This document shows, piece by piece, positions 29,180 through 41,959 of a DNA stretch of 64,000 nt. Location of the stretch: the NCBI GenBank assembly GCA_021234155.1, contig JAJEKV010000124.1, positions 1,118,001-1,182,000 of the forward strand, read 5' to 3'. Below the pieces are notes generated by a model. The model had not been told where the DNA came from. It was given only the letters and a program-made list of their open reading frames with translations, and did no database searches. Position numbers and translations under genes: made by a program. The DNA comes from Isoetes taiwanensis. Taxonomy: Eukaryota > Streptophyta > Lycopodiopsida > Isoetales > Isoetaceae. Numbering within the stretch: position 1 is the first letter of the stretch; every line of letters begins with the position of its first letter.

Positions 29180-30840
29180 TCAAATTCATCATATTATGGA
29201 TTTGATTACAGTGCAGTGCTTGCATGCCCGTGGAATGTCCACATCAAAATCAATATCTGATCTTTAAAAATGTAATACATGCTTCTCTATGTTTCTTTTA
29301 TAATTCAACGTTCTAATCTTTTCTTTGCATTTAAGCTTTCGTTCTAACTTTGTAGATTGATAAGGGCAAAACCCATGTCCTCAAACTCCTATGGGCACAT
29401 GAGGCAAGAACATAGGCTCAAGTCATGTAGTTTTTAAATTCATACCCACACAAACTCTTCACTATTAGGTCCAAGGACATCTTTTGCACCATTTCAAAGA
29501 AGCAACAACAGGGTTCGATTCTCCTAGTTCTCAAATGCATACCCACACAAACTCTTCACTATTATGTCTAAAAACATCCTTTGCACCATTCCAAAGATAT
29601 ACAAATTTGTCTTTACATGAGTAATTCGAGAAAGAGAAATGTTCATGGAGGCCTTGGCTGCCGCGATAAATTTCTTGTATTTATAAGGCCTTTGCCCTTT
29701 TCTGAATAGCCTTTTTTTTAAACTTACTAAGAGGTCCACTTGAAGGTCCACGTTTATTTATCAGGCTTAACCTTACCACATTCTTTTTTATCGTTCAATT
29801 TCTTGATAATAATAAAGGCCTTGTTTATTTTTCTCAATGCTCTATCTAATATTAAAATTTTATCTCAACGTAATAAATTAGCTTAGATATTTGATTCGGG
29901 GCTGGGGCTTCTACATTTCTAACTTTTTTTCTCATTCTCTTGCTCCCCATAGCCACTCCCCCGAGCACCACCATATCAATAGGGACTTAACATGTGGGAT
30001 CAACGACTAAAAATTCTTCGCCAGGCTTCATGTTTTAAGAGTGGATCGCTCGATCGACAACATTTTAGTGTAGTCAAAGCGGCCGATGCAACATCGGTTG
30101 CTTTTTTTGCAGTGCGATTCTATATATGAAGGAGTTTTGAGTTTTTTCTTTTGATTCTCACAACTTTTTGGCATCATAGGGACATGCATCTTAATCTCGT
30201 CATATGTTATTTTTGTGCTAGACTAAAATTGCACTGGCTGTTTGATGCATTCTTAGTCTACCACCATAATTGGTGCTATAAATAGTTGGAGCAAAGCCAA
30301 AGTATGTACTCAATGAATAGATGAATACTCTTTTTCTTTGTTCCCTTGGATGGTCTCTATAGACGTTACAAAAATTTATATCTATCTATCTCTCATGCCT
30401 CGTTGCATTGTTTTAACAAAAACAAAAGTCCTTGTAAAGTACTGTTTACCTAATTTCGAGATCGTTGGAAAAGAGTGACGATGTTGTCAAACTCTTTACA
30501 ATTGTTATCCGTTATATGCATACTCACTTGCTTTTGTCTCTTCCGTTCTGGTAAGACCTGTTTATCTTGCTTGCACCTTAGTTGCTCCCAACAAGTTTTG
30601 CCAAAGTAAATATCCAGATTTTCATTGTTGCTCCAGCCATGCCAATTCCTCGCTTGTTTCTGCGTATCAAGATGATAAATACTGTCTTCTTCCCTTTGCC
30701 CTAATTATCAGATTCTCATTTTAGCATCCCAGCCAAGCAAATGCCTTAAAGAATTGCCTTCAGTACTAGACCATTGAAATCTATGTGAATACCCAATACT
30801 CTCTAAGTAAAGGTATCAGAATATGTGTAATGCATGTAAA
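29180..30840. other. Non-coding host DNA
   Basis: A partial duplication of about 65 bp ('cacacaaactcttcactatta', 29447 and 29545) is the only structure I see. There is no gene. Confidence 0.45.
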
Positions 30841-30855
30841 ACTATGTACACATAC

Positions 30856-31322
30856 CTGCTTTCATGATTTCCAGTTCTGTAGGCCATTCAAATGATCTCG
30901 GATCCCCTTCAACAGAGGTTTTTCCAGCCAAAAAATCATCGTGCGGACAAGAAATACTTAATCTGCGAGAATTTTCGGCAGTCTTATACAAAAGATTTAA
31001 GTCCATGTAATCCTCAAATCTGCCTACTGTAGTTTCTTTGTCCTTTGTCTGTTCTACAAGATCTTGCGATGCTGAAGTGCATCCGCGCATTTTCGTCAAG
31101 CTAGAAAAATCTTCTTAAACTTAAGCTTCTTAAGCATAAAGTCGGCAACAAATTAGATTGCTTAAATGCAATAAAGAATTACCAGTCCTCGTATTTATTT
31201 AGCGGCCGAGAAGATAGAGGACGCTTCAGACGTGTCTGAATGGAGAGAAGCTTAGACAAAGGAGTGCCGGAGCTCTCTTCTTGCTGCGAATCCTCCATTT
31301 GCCTTTGGCTACTATCCACCAT
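30856..31322 (-). CDS. Unknown two-exon gene fragment
   Basis: The minus-strand ATG at 31322 (or 31298) opens an exon ending at 31183 with donor GACTG|GTAATT. The second exon, 31100-30856 (acceptor TTTTCTAG|CTTGAC, donor AAAGCAG|GTATGT), continues in phase. The predicted piece of about 128 residues is hydrophilic and Ser-rich, with SKLLSIQTRLKRPLSSRPL in exon 1 and VGRFEDYMDLNLLYKT and FEWPTELEIMKAG in exon 2. I do not recognise a domain. The second donor shows that further exons once followed, but none is evident downstream. It is either a real gene with very long introns or a captured 5' fragment. A repeat of the 31.7/41.1/49.9-kb family lies just upstream. Confidence 0.5.
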
Positions 31323-31689
31323 AGCCAACGAACTATACAGCAAATTCACAGACCAGCTTTTTTCAAATATGACGCACATATTCTTCAAGAAATAAGAAAA
31401 AGAGGCTTTTTGGGAATATTTTTGACCTTACTGTATATTTTCAAAAATGTTCTCTTTTTACATATCCTTATGGCAAAATCTCGGCCATTGGCTGCCAGGA
31501 TAGTAATTGAGCCCCATGATTGGAAAACCTAAATAGAGGACACACAAAGATAGGCTCCAAACAAGATGCCCCTAGAAATCTAATCTTGGGCTCCTCCATA
31601 AAGCCATATAATGAAATTCATACCTCGATATAAATGTTGCTCACACCATGCAACACTTTCTGCAAATCTTTTTTCCTTTTGAGGGTAAA

Positions 31690-31785
31690 AGTATGTATTA
31701 TAATATATATAAACAAGGTGCTGCGCACGGAGGGTTGCCCTCCACGGCCGAGGATGAAGTGGCTTAAATCATAGTTCAAAGTCAT
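31690..31785. repeat. Dispersed repeat R, copy 1
   Basis: Contains 'ggagggttgccctccacggccgaggatgaagtggcttaaatca', almost identical to 41113-41160. It lies on the 5' side of a minus-strand exon group. Confidence 0.6.
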
Positions 31786-31789
31786 GTTT

Positions 31790-34285
31790 TAACAATCAAT
31801 TCAAATTGCTACTTCTAGACAATAGAATACTTGATACCATGACTTGATGGGAATTGGCTTGAAGAAATCTTTGATGCTCGGCATGGAAGAAGTATTGCAG
31901 AAGCATAAGGACAAGTCAACAGAATCCCCGCTTGCCAGAGGCATGTACATGCACGGAATGGCCTAGACATCTGTCTCGCGAGTGAAGACAATGGCGGGAC
32001 TGTTCCTGAAGCATCCGCTAACGAACCGGAACTTCACCGTTGACAACAGAGTTACAGAAGAGATCTAGAAAATGCAAAGAGAGATGCCGTGGACGATGAC
32101 TATACACATGGTGCGTGCTCGGCTCGCCCCTGACGTGGCTCGCCAGGCCCTTACCCCACGTAATGGCCTACCCAAGGACGTTACCCCTACCTAAATTACA
32201 TAAGAGAGATATGTCTAGATGTTCGCATATGCTAATTCAAAAGCTGCTTTATTTTCATTCTCATTAACGAAGAAAGAAAATGGGGGAGAGGGGGAGGATC
32301 CTAGCTTTGACCTAGTCGTCCTTACGCAAATGTCAACATATGATATGCCTCTATATATGATCTCAAACTAATATGATACGAGGTAGAATAACACTTTGTA
32401 CATAACAGACGATAAAGAGGAAGAGACTCTTTGCAAAGGTCGAGAACCACAAATTAATATGAGCCGGGCAATAATTCCATCGCAGCACAATTTGGAAGAA
32501 CATTGTAATGTTCACCTTCCCCCAAGAAAAATAGTATCTCATTGTTGAATCAATCCCGATGTATTTGATCAACTTACAAGTCCTATAAAAGTATAAAGTG
32601 TGTTAGGTGTGATAGCTTGTATCAATTAGTAACCATCATCCAATTAAATTGGGATTATGTCAATTCCAAAATCACGCCAACCTGCAGTTGTTTTCTAGGG
32701 GATTTTTGTTTTTTTTTTATCTTTTTTTTTTACTTGATAAATCGCATAAATCTTGCAGTTCCCATGAGTTGTTTTAAATGCCACTTGAAGGGCAAGTTGT
32801 TTAATTTCATGACATCAAAATCCAAGAACATTGGAACAAAAATAATATGTAATTTGATCACAGATGACCTTATTTTCGGGGCAATAGCAACCCCGAAATT
32901 ATGGATACATGAAACAAATATCATTAAAAACAATCATATTTTCAAATAAAACATTAAGGGATCAATCCATGTTTTTCCATATATTTAACAAGGTGTGTTT
33001 TTTTTTTTGGGCAAGAACAACCTTAAAATTATGGATATATCAAACAACTATCAATAAAAATAATGATATTCCAATTAAGGAATCAATCCATGTTTTCTTA
33101 CATAAGAAACAAGATTATCTTCCATGTTAGCTGCCTTGTCTAGTTCTCGATGCGATTCTAACACTCCACAAACTGTCATCCCCCTAGCCAAATTATTCAC
33201 AATAGCTATAAATTGGACTATGAACTCATCTGTTGCAAAGTTGTTCGGATCATAAGATGATGGATTCTGAGCTTGAGTTTGATGGTAGAAGCACACGAGG
33301 TATTATAAAAAGAGACAAACTTCTTAGCATTAATAACATCATATCTTGTAATGGAAAAGTAAGAAAGATATAAGATGAAAAGTATATAACAAGTATGTCA
33401 CATTTTTCATGTGGGCAAGGAAACTTAATATTATCCAATGGAGAAATGAGATTGATACTAGAGATTCTCCAGCTAACAGCAAGACGGGAGAAAGATGACT
33501 ATATCTTCTAGCCAAGTCCTTTCTAATTATTTTCCAGGCTACTCTTAGAGTTCCCTGCACTTGTGCATTATTTGATTCGATGATTGAGGTGTTGTGGTTG
33601 TTACCCCTGCAAGTTCAAACTCGTCATCACATTCCTCTAATTATTTCAACAACTAAACTTAGTTATGGAATAAAACAAATGACGCCAAGTGTGTATTGTA
33701 AAGGAAACTTAGTTATGAAACAAAACAAATCACACCAAGCCTATATTAGCAAGCATAATATTCTAGAGGAAACCTACTATGAAACAAAACAAATCACGCC
33801 TAGCGTGTATTAGCTTGCACAATAATATTGTAAAAGTGAAGTTGAAGATATACCTTATACATCAACACCATTGTAAGATCCAAGCAAGGAGTTTTAGCAC
33901 TAGGGAATTGGTTTTTTTATTGTTAAGGTGCTAATATGTGGTCTAGGATCCACTCTGATATAAACCAATGCACACTTGGCGTGATTTAAGATATCCACTC
34001 TTCTGGAAAATCACGCTTAGCGTGTCCTAAATCCCTCTTATACTTGACTAAAAGCTCATAAAAAAGCTCTAAAAAGAAAACTCAGACGAAAGCTTTAAAA
34101 AAAAAATCGGGTAAGGATAAATGCCTGCCTGTACTGCTGCAATTTTGCCATCGCCATCTTTTGCCATAGCCGTCGTCATCTGCAAGCAAGAAACAGAGAA
34201 ACAGAAGTGAACAAACGAGACAAAGAAGAAAGGATCTGCATGCCATAGTCACCGCCATCTATAGCTGCATATCCAAGCAGATAGA
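31790..34285. other. Non-coding host DNA with small duplications
   Basis: Two diverged copies of a roughly 115-bp segment (about 32878-32996 and 33008-33115, both with 'aaattatggatayat' and 'aatcaatccatgtttt'). Also three copies of 'gaaacaaaacaaatcacgcc' (33660-33800). No gene seen. Confidence 0.5.
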
Positions 34286-34289
34286 TGGC

Positions 34290-34545
34290 ACTCTTTTCGT
34301 GAATCAGATGGAACAGCTCGCCTCCATGGCATAGATCCATTACCAAATAGAGAAACCACATTTGGGTGGCCGGAAACGAGCGTCATTAATTCAATTTCCC
34401 TCTTTATTTCTGCTCCATCTACGATTTTGCATGCTAACCGTTCCCCTGTTTCTTTATCTAAGCACATCCATACCGTTCCCCTGTTTCTTTATCTAAGCAC
34501 ATCCATACCTGCTGTATCGCCATCGCCAAGGGTTTTTAGAAGCTC
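34290..34545 (-). pseudogene. CDPK/CRK-like kinase remnant
   Basis: Minus-strand reading gives a kinase N-lobe: DKETGERLACKIVD (the ATP-binding Lys region), then REIELMTLVSGHPNVVSLF (helix C to strand 4). After a frame change it gives FLYLVMDLCHGGELFHLIHE, the hinge typical of calcium-dependent and related plant kinases (LVMELCxGGELFDRI). No catalytic loop follows. A 35-bp tandem duplication at 34440-34510 ('gttcccctgtttctttatct' twice) falls in the same stretch and further breaks the reading. It is a short, frameshifted fragment. Confidence 0.72.
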
Positions 34546-37500
34546 CTATTTGGAATCGAAGTCTGGCAACAGAGTTGCCCCTTGTAGGCGCCATAATTGT
34601 CTGCGCCATCAAAGGAGCTGCCATCGCCAAATTCGACTGCAGCGCCTGCTCCATCGGCCATTCTGTCTGCCATTTTTTCTATCCACGCTGTATGTATCTC
34701 TTTCTCCAGAAGAGCCCTGGCTATGGCATCTACTCTTTTCAGGAATAAAAAATCCTTAGAATGTTATTTCTTAGGCAATATTTCTAAGAAATGGGCAGAT
34801 TGGAATAGAGATCATCATTGCTGGATTCGTAAGGCACAGAGAGGGAATGAAGGCTTGAATTAGCAAAAGAGCCACATAGAGAAATAACAAAAGCGCCACA
34901 GAGAAAGAAATGGATGTCTATGCCGAAATGGGCATGTTATGTTCCAGAATCAGCAACTATAGTATGTCTGCTCTCGAAAGATCACATCTGTATCATGAAT
35001 GGATGAAAGAGGAAGCCATGGATCAAGCAAGAAGCTGGAAGAAGAAGCACAAAATGTGTTTTGTAAATTTGAATTTCCGCACGTGTTTCTTCAATTTTGA
35101 ATTCCTGCACTTTCTTTTACCTTCTTATTTTCGATGCAGCCACCGATACTACAGGCCCAAAGCATTTCTCGAAAATAAAACAGAGCCGATCTGGCAGAAA
35201 TAGATCCGACAGCACGAATATGAGCTTCCAGGTTTGATTCATTTTTATTTCTTACATATTTGCGCTTCCGTTTCTTCTGGCAGCCATATTTTGATGCGTA
35301 CCTGCAAAAAAGGATGTCATCTATAAATTATTTGAGCGATTTACACCTGCAGTTACAGTAGCATCAAGCCTTACTTCTGCCCTGCCCCTTCCTTTCAGGC
35401 CCTGCCGCATTTGAAATTCGAGTTGTCTATCCCGACAACCAAAATATTTCTAAGGTAAAGGTCTAAAATCTCAGTTAATATTTTCAGATACACGAGTTTG
35501 CTCATGGCTGTGCTATGTTTTCTTCCGATTCATGGCAGGCATTTCATAAGGGCTGCACAGACTTCATATAAGGTAAAGCATCAGAAAAAACAAAACTCGT
35601 AATCATCCTGTATGTTATGAGTTCTGTGCGTCTTCTAGTCTGTACATAATAAGAGAAATTTATGCTATTATTTATGCTGGTTGCTTTTTTCTACTACCTT
35701 TTCAAACCGTAATCTGCTCGGGAAGCCACTCTTAACAATTTGTCATTTTCTTCTTTTGTGTTTCAATTTTAGTATGTAATATGGGCTTGTGAAGCCACGC
35801 CAAGCGTGTCTCTATTTTTGCAATTAAAGCCTCTACTTTTGTCTCATCATCTACTTCTGAAGGTCTCTATTATTTTACATTTTATGTTCTAGTAAATCCA
35901 TCCTTTTTAGCTTCTTTTTTACGTGATTGAATGCATTCTAATGTAACCCACTTATAAAGTAAACCTAACTTTTTTGACCTATTATTCAGTTTTTCGACTT
36001 ATTTTTAAAATTTTTGTATTACACCATTATTTTGGTAATATCGTGATATCATGTTTATGCAGCATGCATAGCGTTCTTGTCCTACAATACATCTATATAA
36101 TAGTCGTTTATTAGACTTCTTGGAGCATGTTTTGGCGTGATAGCATAATCAAGTGAGTCGCGCCATTTTGGAAATGTGAGTCTTACATATCCTGCTTATT
36201 ACAAGTCTCAGTTTACTTATCAATTTAGAAGGACTAATTCTCATTCCTTGAATATTGTAGTTTTGCTGGAAATGGCGTGGTGCTACTATAGAATAAGTTG
36301 TATATTGGGATGAGTTTGTCTTTATGGAGAAAGGGCATTGATGAAGCGAGGAAGCATGAAAGGTTTTGGCTAAAAGACAGAGGAGAAAGATTGTAGGTTT
36401 TACAAAAGATAATAACTTGAGCTTGTCTTTTTTTCTTTCAATGAAATTGGAGCTTATTACATTTTACGAAACTCAATAAGTGTATTTTAAAAAGTGATTG
36501 AGCAAAAGTTCTCTCTTTGTGAAATATGATATTGTGTTATATTGTGAAATATTGTATATTCTATAAGTAATATGATATTACGTTTTTGTATTTTTGACAT
36601 GAAATGTGTGAATTTTAGTATGCCACTAAAAACATGCATTATAAAATTTGTCCCAAAATTAAGACATAATCCCAATTTAATTGAATGATGGTTTAGTTTA
36701 AAATCTTAATTTCCTTGGACAAATGGTTAATGAGGATGAACAAACTAGCCAATACCACCTATGTGACTGGATAATTTTACAAGTCAACTTGGCCAATGAC
36801 TCCATTTAACATTTTCATTTATCATTTCAGTTTTCATTTAGTTCATGCATAAATGCATCAAATTATACCTTGTTTCTATTATATTAATGGACATTTGTAT
36901 ATTGTGATGACAGAGTTTGTTAAACATGCATAAAATTATTTACATGTACATGCATGCATGCAATTATATATGACGTGCAATTTAAGATTTATTCATTGTA
37001 TAATATTGACTGGGAAATCAAGAAGAAAAATGTAAGGGGCTTGTTCTCTTTTCTGAGCCCTTATTCTTTGGTAAAGGTTACTTTGGCTGATCAAATATTC
37101 ATGTACACTAATGCCAATTTGTCCCCTACATGCCTTATTTTCAACTCCTTCAATTGCAGCAATGCTTAGCTATGCTGCAAACGTAGTTTATTTGTTAAAA
37201 TCAGCCAATAAATCTGACATAATTGTCATCATTTAATAATTGTGATAACTAGACATTAATCTTTTCCAATTTAAGCATCCTGAAATTACTCAGCTTACAA
37301 ACATGCTTGATCAATGGATATCAGGCATCGGGATTCGCGATCAACTTCAGCGAGGAAATGCGGGAACTGAGTATCAACTTTATAATGCCACAATTGTATA
37401 GAAAAGCAGTACGCAAGTCACTTGAAAACTGTCCATGTTCTTACAAAAGATTTTCTAGAGCGAGCTTCAAACCTTGCTTTTTAACATCCCCCAATTTGCA

Positions 37501-37923
37501 ACCCATAGATGGAGAGACATTGGTCATGATGAAATGAAGTTTTCAATCATAATTATCTAAGAACCTACCTCAAGGTTACAAACTTCAATATTCTGTCTCT
37601 AGAACTCCATCAATTAATCCAAATTCCATAGCCTGCGATTTTTTGTTTGTGCAAAAAATAATAACCTGCCCAATATCTCTTGGCGAAATCTATTGTCATC
37701 CATGAAGGTAATGACTTAACCATCTAATTGCATAATGCTCTATACCTCTGTAGCAGAGAAAAATCGATTGCGTGCCATCTGTAGACATTTGTACATGCTC
37801 TAGAGGTTGACAGTGAAGGCAGCATACATTTGATCAACTTTTTGAATTTCATTGACTCCTTGGTTAGAGCGAATAAACATTATCATGTGTTTAGCAATGA
37901 AATCTTACACTTGGGGATGCAAC
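34546..37923. other. Host DNA without a recognised gene
   Basis: A/T-rich with scattered short open frames only. A short exon-like stretch on the plus strand near 37275-37395 (LDQWISGIGIRDQLQRGNAG) is not recognised. CACGCCAAGCGTG occurs at 35796. Confidence 0.4.
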
Positions 37924-37940
37924 AACTTCATTAACTTGCC
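37924..37940. repeat. LINE target-site duplication, left copy
   Basis: AACTTCATTAACTTGCC, repeated exactly after the poly(A) tract at 38786-38802. Confidence 0.9.
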
Positions 37941-38785
37941 CATCAATTTCTAGTTGCAATGGCCCATCAATTTCTAGTTGCAATTGCAACTGGTCTTGGG
38001 GTTCATATCTCACATTCCATCATGAACGGTCCGAGGATTTGTGTCTCAATACCAGTGGACTCGACTTTACCAGATTGTATAGTGGTGAAAAGTGGGCCTT
38101 GGTATAAGAAGTTGGATCTTAAGCTTCTGAATGGTCCAGAATTAGCCCGTTTGTTTCCTGACAATGAGGCTTTTGCTAGCTTTCGTCGAGGCACTCGTGC
38201 ATCTCAGGCATTTGTTCAACCTTCTTCTCAGGCTCAAGCTCCCGTTGTTACTTCTTCATCTATTCATGATCAACCTTTACCAGTTGTGTTGCAATCCTCA
38301 TCCATGAAAGATGCTCTAATTCCGATTCAAACCGATTAATGTCGTCTTTAGCGCCATCATCTGTACCTGTAGTTCATTCTTCTCTCCATGTTGATGCTTC
38401 TTCCTCTCATGTCTCTGAGGTTGTTATGGCTGATGGTCCTAATCTTACGTGGCGCAAAAGAGTCATGGCGGCAAAGAAGTCAATTGGAAGAAGGCGGCAA
38501 GGAAGAAGTCTGTTATGTCATCTCACGAGGCTATCCCGCCTCGTTCTATTCAGTGGCATGATAATTTGATGTCTGTTGATGATCATCTCGATGTGGTAGA
38601 CCATGTTGATTGTGATGAGGCCATTAAACGCCTCAAGGTGGCACAAGGAGTGTGAGTATATACTGTGTATGGGTGGTTTTGCTTAGTGGACTATTTCGTC
38701 CTCTAGGTTTTGAGTCCCATGTCACAGGTCCCTTGTATGTATCTTGATTTTTCTTGATAATAGATTGTCGTCCTTCAAAAAAAAA
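37941..38785 (+). mobile_element. 5'-truncated LINE insertion with poly(A) tail
   Basis: An insertion of about 845 bp ends in an A-run (38777-38787) and is flanked by an identical 17-bp duplication AACTTCATTAACTTGCC. This is the mark of target-primed reverse transcription. The interior open frame 37959-38339 contains VAIATGLGVHISHSIMNGPR followed by ICVSIPVDSTLPDCIVV. This is similar to the C-terminal part of the DUF4283-type ORF1 protein of plant L1-like elements (the 'ARVCVEIDLSKPLP' region), followed by a Ser/Pro/Gln-rich tail. A second piece continues in another frame to about 38655. The reverse-transcriptase ORF2 is absent, so this is a truncated or internally deleted copy. Confidence 0.82.
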
Positions 38786-38802
38786 AACTTCATTAACTTG
38801 CC

Positions 38803-39365
38803 ACTTTACATCTTCCATCGTACCCTATACATTCATTAACACCTTGAATTACCTTCACAATAAATCCTTCCTACGAATGAATTTTGCTAATACTTACCCC
38901 ACAACCACCTTGTGATTTGATGGATCATAATGCAAGCATTTGCCATAGCAAAGCATATAGTGCTTACTTTTGGCTTTATCTAAATTACAAGGAGGACGTT
39001 TAATAATAGCAGCAACAATAGCATATTAACATCCTCATTTTCTTTCATATCAATGTTACAACTCTGTAGAGAGTTGTCTCAGAAGAAAAGCATTACACAA
39101 CATTCCTGACAAGATAACATCGCAGTACATTTTGAAGCCTTTAAGACATATAAAACAACATGAGCTATATGACATTTACCCAGGCCATGCAATCGTATAT
39201 CCCAAGAATTGGCAGATTTATACATTATGTTAAACATTTCAAGCATATATTAAACACAAACTCCCACACTGAGCAAATTTGTAAAAATCACAGTAAAGGA
39301 AGAAGCAAAAAAAGAGCCAAAACCAGATGACTGAGTTCAATTATTCAAATCATATAAGATTTTAG
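38803..39365. other. Non-coding host DNA
   Basis: No gene or repeat recognised between the LINE and the RME-8-like exons. Confidence 0.4.
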
Positions 39366-39369
39366 TTTG

Positions 39370-40695
39370 TTCTGATGCTTGATATCATATTGAGTGCGTT
39401 ATCTCCTTTTATCCACAACAAATGTCCATAACTTTTGTCCATATTATTGGCTGCTTTAGGTGCCAATGGGCTGAACATAGTATGTCTATGATATACCTTG
39501 GAATGCGCTGGGTCTAGCAAATCTATAAATGCGTAGAATATCATGGTTAGTGCCACTATGTGCAAGGTTGTGCATCAATACATCACTGCCTAAGGATTCT
39601 TGGAAGCTTGCATCAATGCAAAAGTCCACAGCCCACACTTTCAGATGTAGAAACTAGCAAGAAATGCGTGATGTCTGCCAAATACTTCTAGATGCAAAAA
39701 AAGTTATTATAGGTAACAGACTGAGATAACCGATTCCCTTGAAATGTGATGATGGGACGTGCTACCATAATGTGAAGACAAGGAACTACCTGAAGAAGAG
39801 CTGATGCAACTTCTGGTGATGTCTTCAAGGCATCAAAACAGGTTCTTGATGAGAAAAGCCTTTGCAATGCAATGCAGCAAGTTGTGGACCGGACGAAATC
39901 CTGGGCAGCAAACCCTGTTGGGTTCATAAAGGTTAGCACATATGCACAAGAATACCACTACGAACTAGAAATCAGCATGCCAATATAGGTGACATAACTT
40001 TAGCACTAATGTACAACACCTATAATTCTGAACGTACATTCTCTGAGAAGTTCCGCAATTGCTTGGACAATTTTCGGATCATTGAATTGCGAGTCTCCAA
40101 ACTGGCGTTCATACTATGTTTGTTATGAACTGATCAACATGCTACAAACAGGAGAACAAAATGAACTTGTACTTACTGGTACGTTACTTGAGAACTCCTT
40201 CAGTGAAATATGTAAAAATGCTTGGTCTTTACCAGAATTATATGCAGCCATGAAACGGTTTAAATAGTATGATTCATGTTCAGCCTGCTCCAAAAACACA
40301 GAAATTAAGTACTAGGAAAAGGCAGTGATAAAATCAAAAGACAATCCTCATCGGTTTCTTTTTAGTGCTTTTTGCATTGAACCTCGAGGCAAGACTTACG
40401 GATGCCTCCTACGATATGATGCATGACAGCGATCGGCACCATATGGCGGAAGAAAGGAACTAGATGCATGCAGAACTTTGAGCCCTTCGCCATTCCAATA
40501 GCATCTGCTAGAGATGCAAGAAAATCTCCTCTATCTTCAATAATATATTGTGTTGGACGCCATGACCTCAACTCTAGAACCACCTCATTTGTGTTTTTAT
40601 CACTTACGATAAGCCCTAAAATATCGTTCAAGGCTTTGTTAAACAACGGAAATTTGTGGCGATTAAAGGCTGAAGTTTCATCAATAAAAGCCATG
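39370..40695 (-). pseudogene. RME-8/GRV2 (DNAJC13-like) internal exon group
   Basis: The first exon, 40695-40400 (donor CATCC|GTAAGT), encodes ILGLIVSDKNTNEVVLELRS and EDRGDFLASLADAIGMAKG. This parallels the part of RME-8/DNAJC13 where a PH-like repeat ends in 'ERDSLLASLLDGVRASG'. Downstream on the same strand come NRFMAAYNSGKDQAFLH with EFSSNVP (about 40255-40185), RQFGDSQFNDPKIVQAIAEL (about 40105-40045) and RSTTCCIALQRLFSSRTCFD with SPEVASALLQ (39915-39788, donor CTTCAG|GTAGTT). Last is ALTMIFYAFIDLLDPAH near 39550. The order matches the N-terminal third of RME-8-type proteins, which act in endosomal trafficking (GRV2/KAM2 in Arabidopsis). The full protein has over 2,000 residues, and the J-domain and C-terminal repeats are not in the window. 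Isolated and partly degenerate, so probably a fragment. Confidence 0.58.
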
Positions 40696-41039
40696 CTTTA
40701 GATTCAGTTTAATCACGATTACACTGTGTGCTCCAATAATTTCATCGCCCAATCTTTCTATAAGGTATTCTTTAGTGATTGAGGCGACCGCGATATGACG
40801 AAAGAGTTTCACCTAATTCATCTTTGCAATGTAGGCGAGTGGCGAAAAGATAAATCTAGCATGTCCGGCATGCCTAGAAGTCGACTCCCAACATCTCCTA
40901 AGGAGGGATCCTTCCCTCGCCCGAGCTCGGCGGAAGGGGAAGGACAAAATCCGAGTCAGAAGCTATAGCCAAGTCCGGGGGATAAGCGTTTGTAGTAGCG
41001 GTGATAATGGGGCCGGATGACCGACCATTTACTGACGCA

Positions 41040-41165
41040 CCCGGTTTTAGCAGTCATCAGCATATGCTAGGTATATGCCAGCATATACTTGAATATGCCC
41101 ACATACCCACATAAACGAGGGTTTGCCCTCCATGGCCCGAGGGTGAAGTGGCTTAAATCAAATCC
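41040..41165. repeat. Dispersed repeat R, copy 2
   Basis: Shares 'ttttagcagtca', 'gcatatgctaggtatat' and 'cccacat' with copy 3 (49858-49965). Shares 'ggagggcaaaccctc'-type (reverse) and 'gaagtggcttaaatca' sequences with copy 1. It lies immediately 5' (minus strand) of the RME-8-like exon group. Confidence 0.62.
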
Positions 41166-41254
41166 ACACTATGTGACCTGACAATATATACAAGACTAGC
41201 TATGGAGAATTCTGTGGAAATTGCCATCTTTATAACATTTTTTGATCCATAATG

Positions 41255-41600
41255 TTATGCAGTCTTTTGAGCCCGAGCTGAGCCATTGCCCACATCATCA
41301 TGCTTTGGGCCATCTTCTGGTTTTCGGGCCCATACTGGAGCACGGTCAGGCTCGTAACAATAATCATAGAATAGCTCTTCTTCAGCTTCTTTCGCAAATA
41401 TACCTATTGTGGTCTCCATCAACCATAATGACCTGACCAATAAAACCAAGCCATTAAAGCACATGGTCTAATGTTTTTCAGCATCTAATAAACATATTTA
41501 TTACCTTTGCATAGCAATTTGGATTTGGAGAATGATTTGCAAATTTGAGTTTATCACCTTTGTGACATGCATCTAAGACGTACTGCATCAACAAGCACAC
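41255..41600 (-). pseudogene. Enhancer-of-zeste SET-domain end (CLF/SWN-like), truncated
   Basis: An upstream exon piece (about 41585-41503) encodes [20 protein letters not shown] plus the following PNCYAKV, the SET-domain NHS substrate/cofactor block. The next piece (about 41440-41255) encodes GIFAKEAEEELFYDYCYEPD, then RAPVWARKPE and a stop after a Lys/Gly/Asp tail. This corresponds to the extreme C-terminus of plant E(z) H3K27 methyltransferases (GIFAKE...GEELFYDYRYxPDxAPxWARKPE). A one-base frame change precedes GIF (the expected 'MVDGDHR' is read only in another frame), and two residues are missing in the KEA-EEEL turn. Only the last 70-80 residues are present, so this is a pseudogenic C-terminal fragment. 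Confidence 0.88.
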
Positions 41601-41959
41601 AAATAAGAAGTATAATCTTTTGCTTCCAGATGCGATAAATTTTTTGCATAGATAATTTACAAGGAGTCGGGAAACAATCCCATCGCGATAAATATTTTGC
41701 ATAGATATTTTGCAACTCCATATACCATGGCCGTTCTCAAAAGGTTAAAATCCCTTTGATACAATCTACACAAAAATGCATTGTAAAATCATAAGAGCTA
41801 ATGAAATCATTGATAGTTAGCAAAATGTGTACATTGCCAACTCTAATGTCAAATTAACAATGCACAACATAGAAAGAGCTCCTTAAATATGCTGTTTATG
41901 CATATTTACTGCTAACACAAAACTAAGAAGCATCAACATGATTGCACTAGGCAACAACC

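Noticed and set aside
40783-40795. Extra member of the GATCGC palindrome family outside the element
   Set aside because: 'gcgaccgcgat' is only a half-matching stretch without the second arm.
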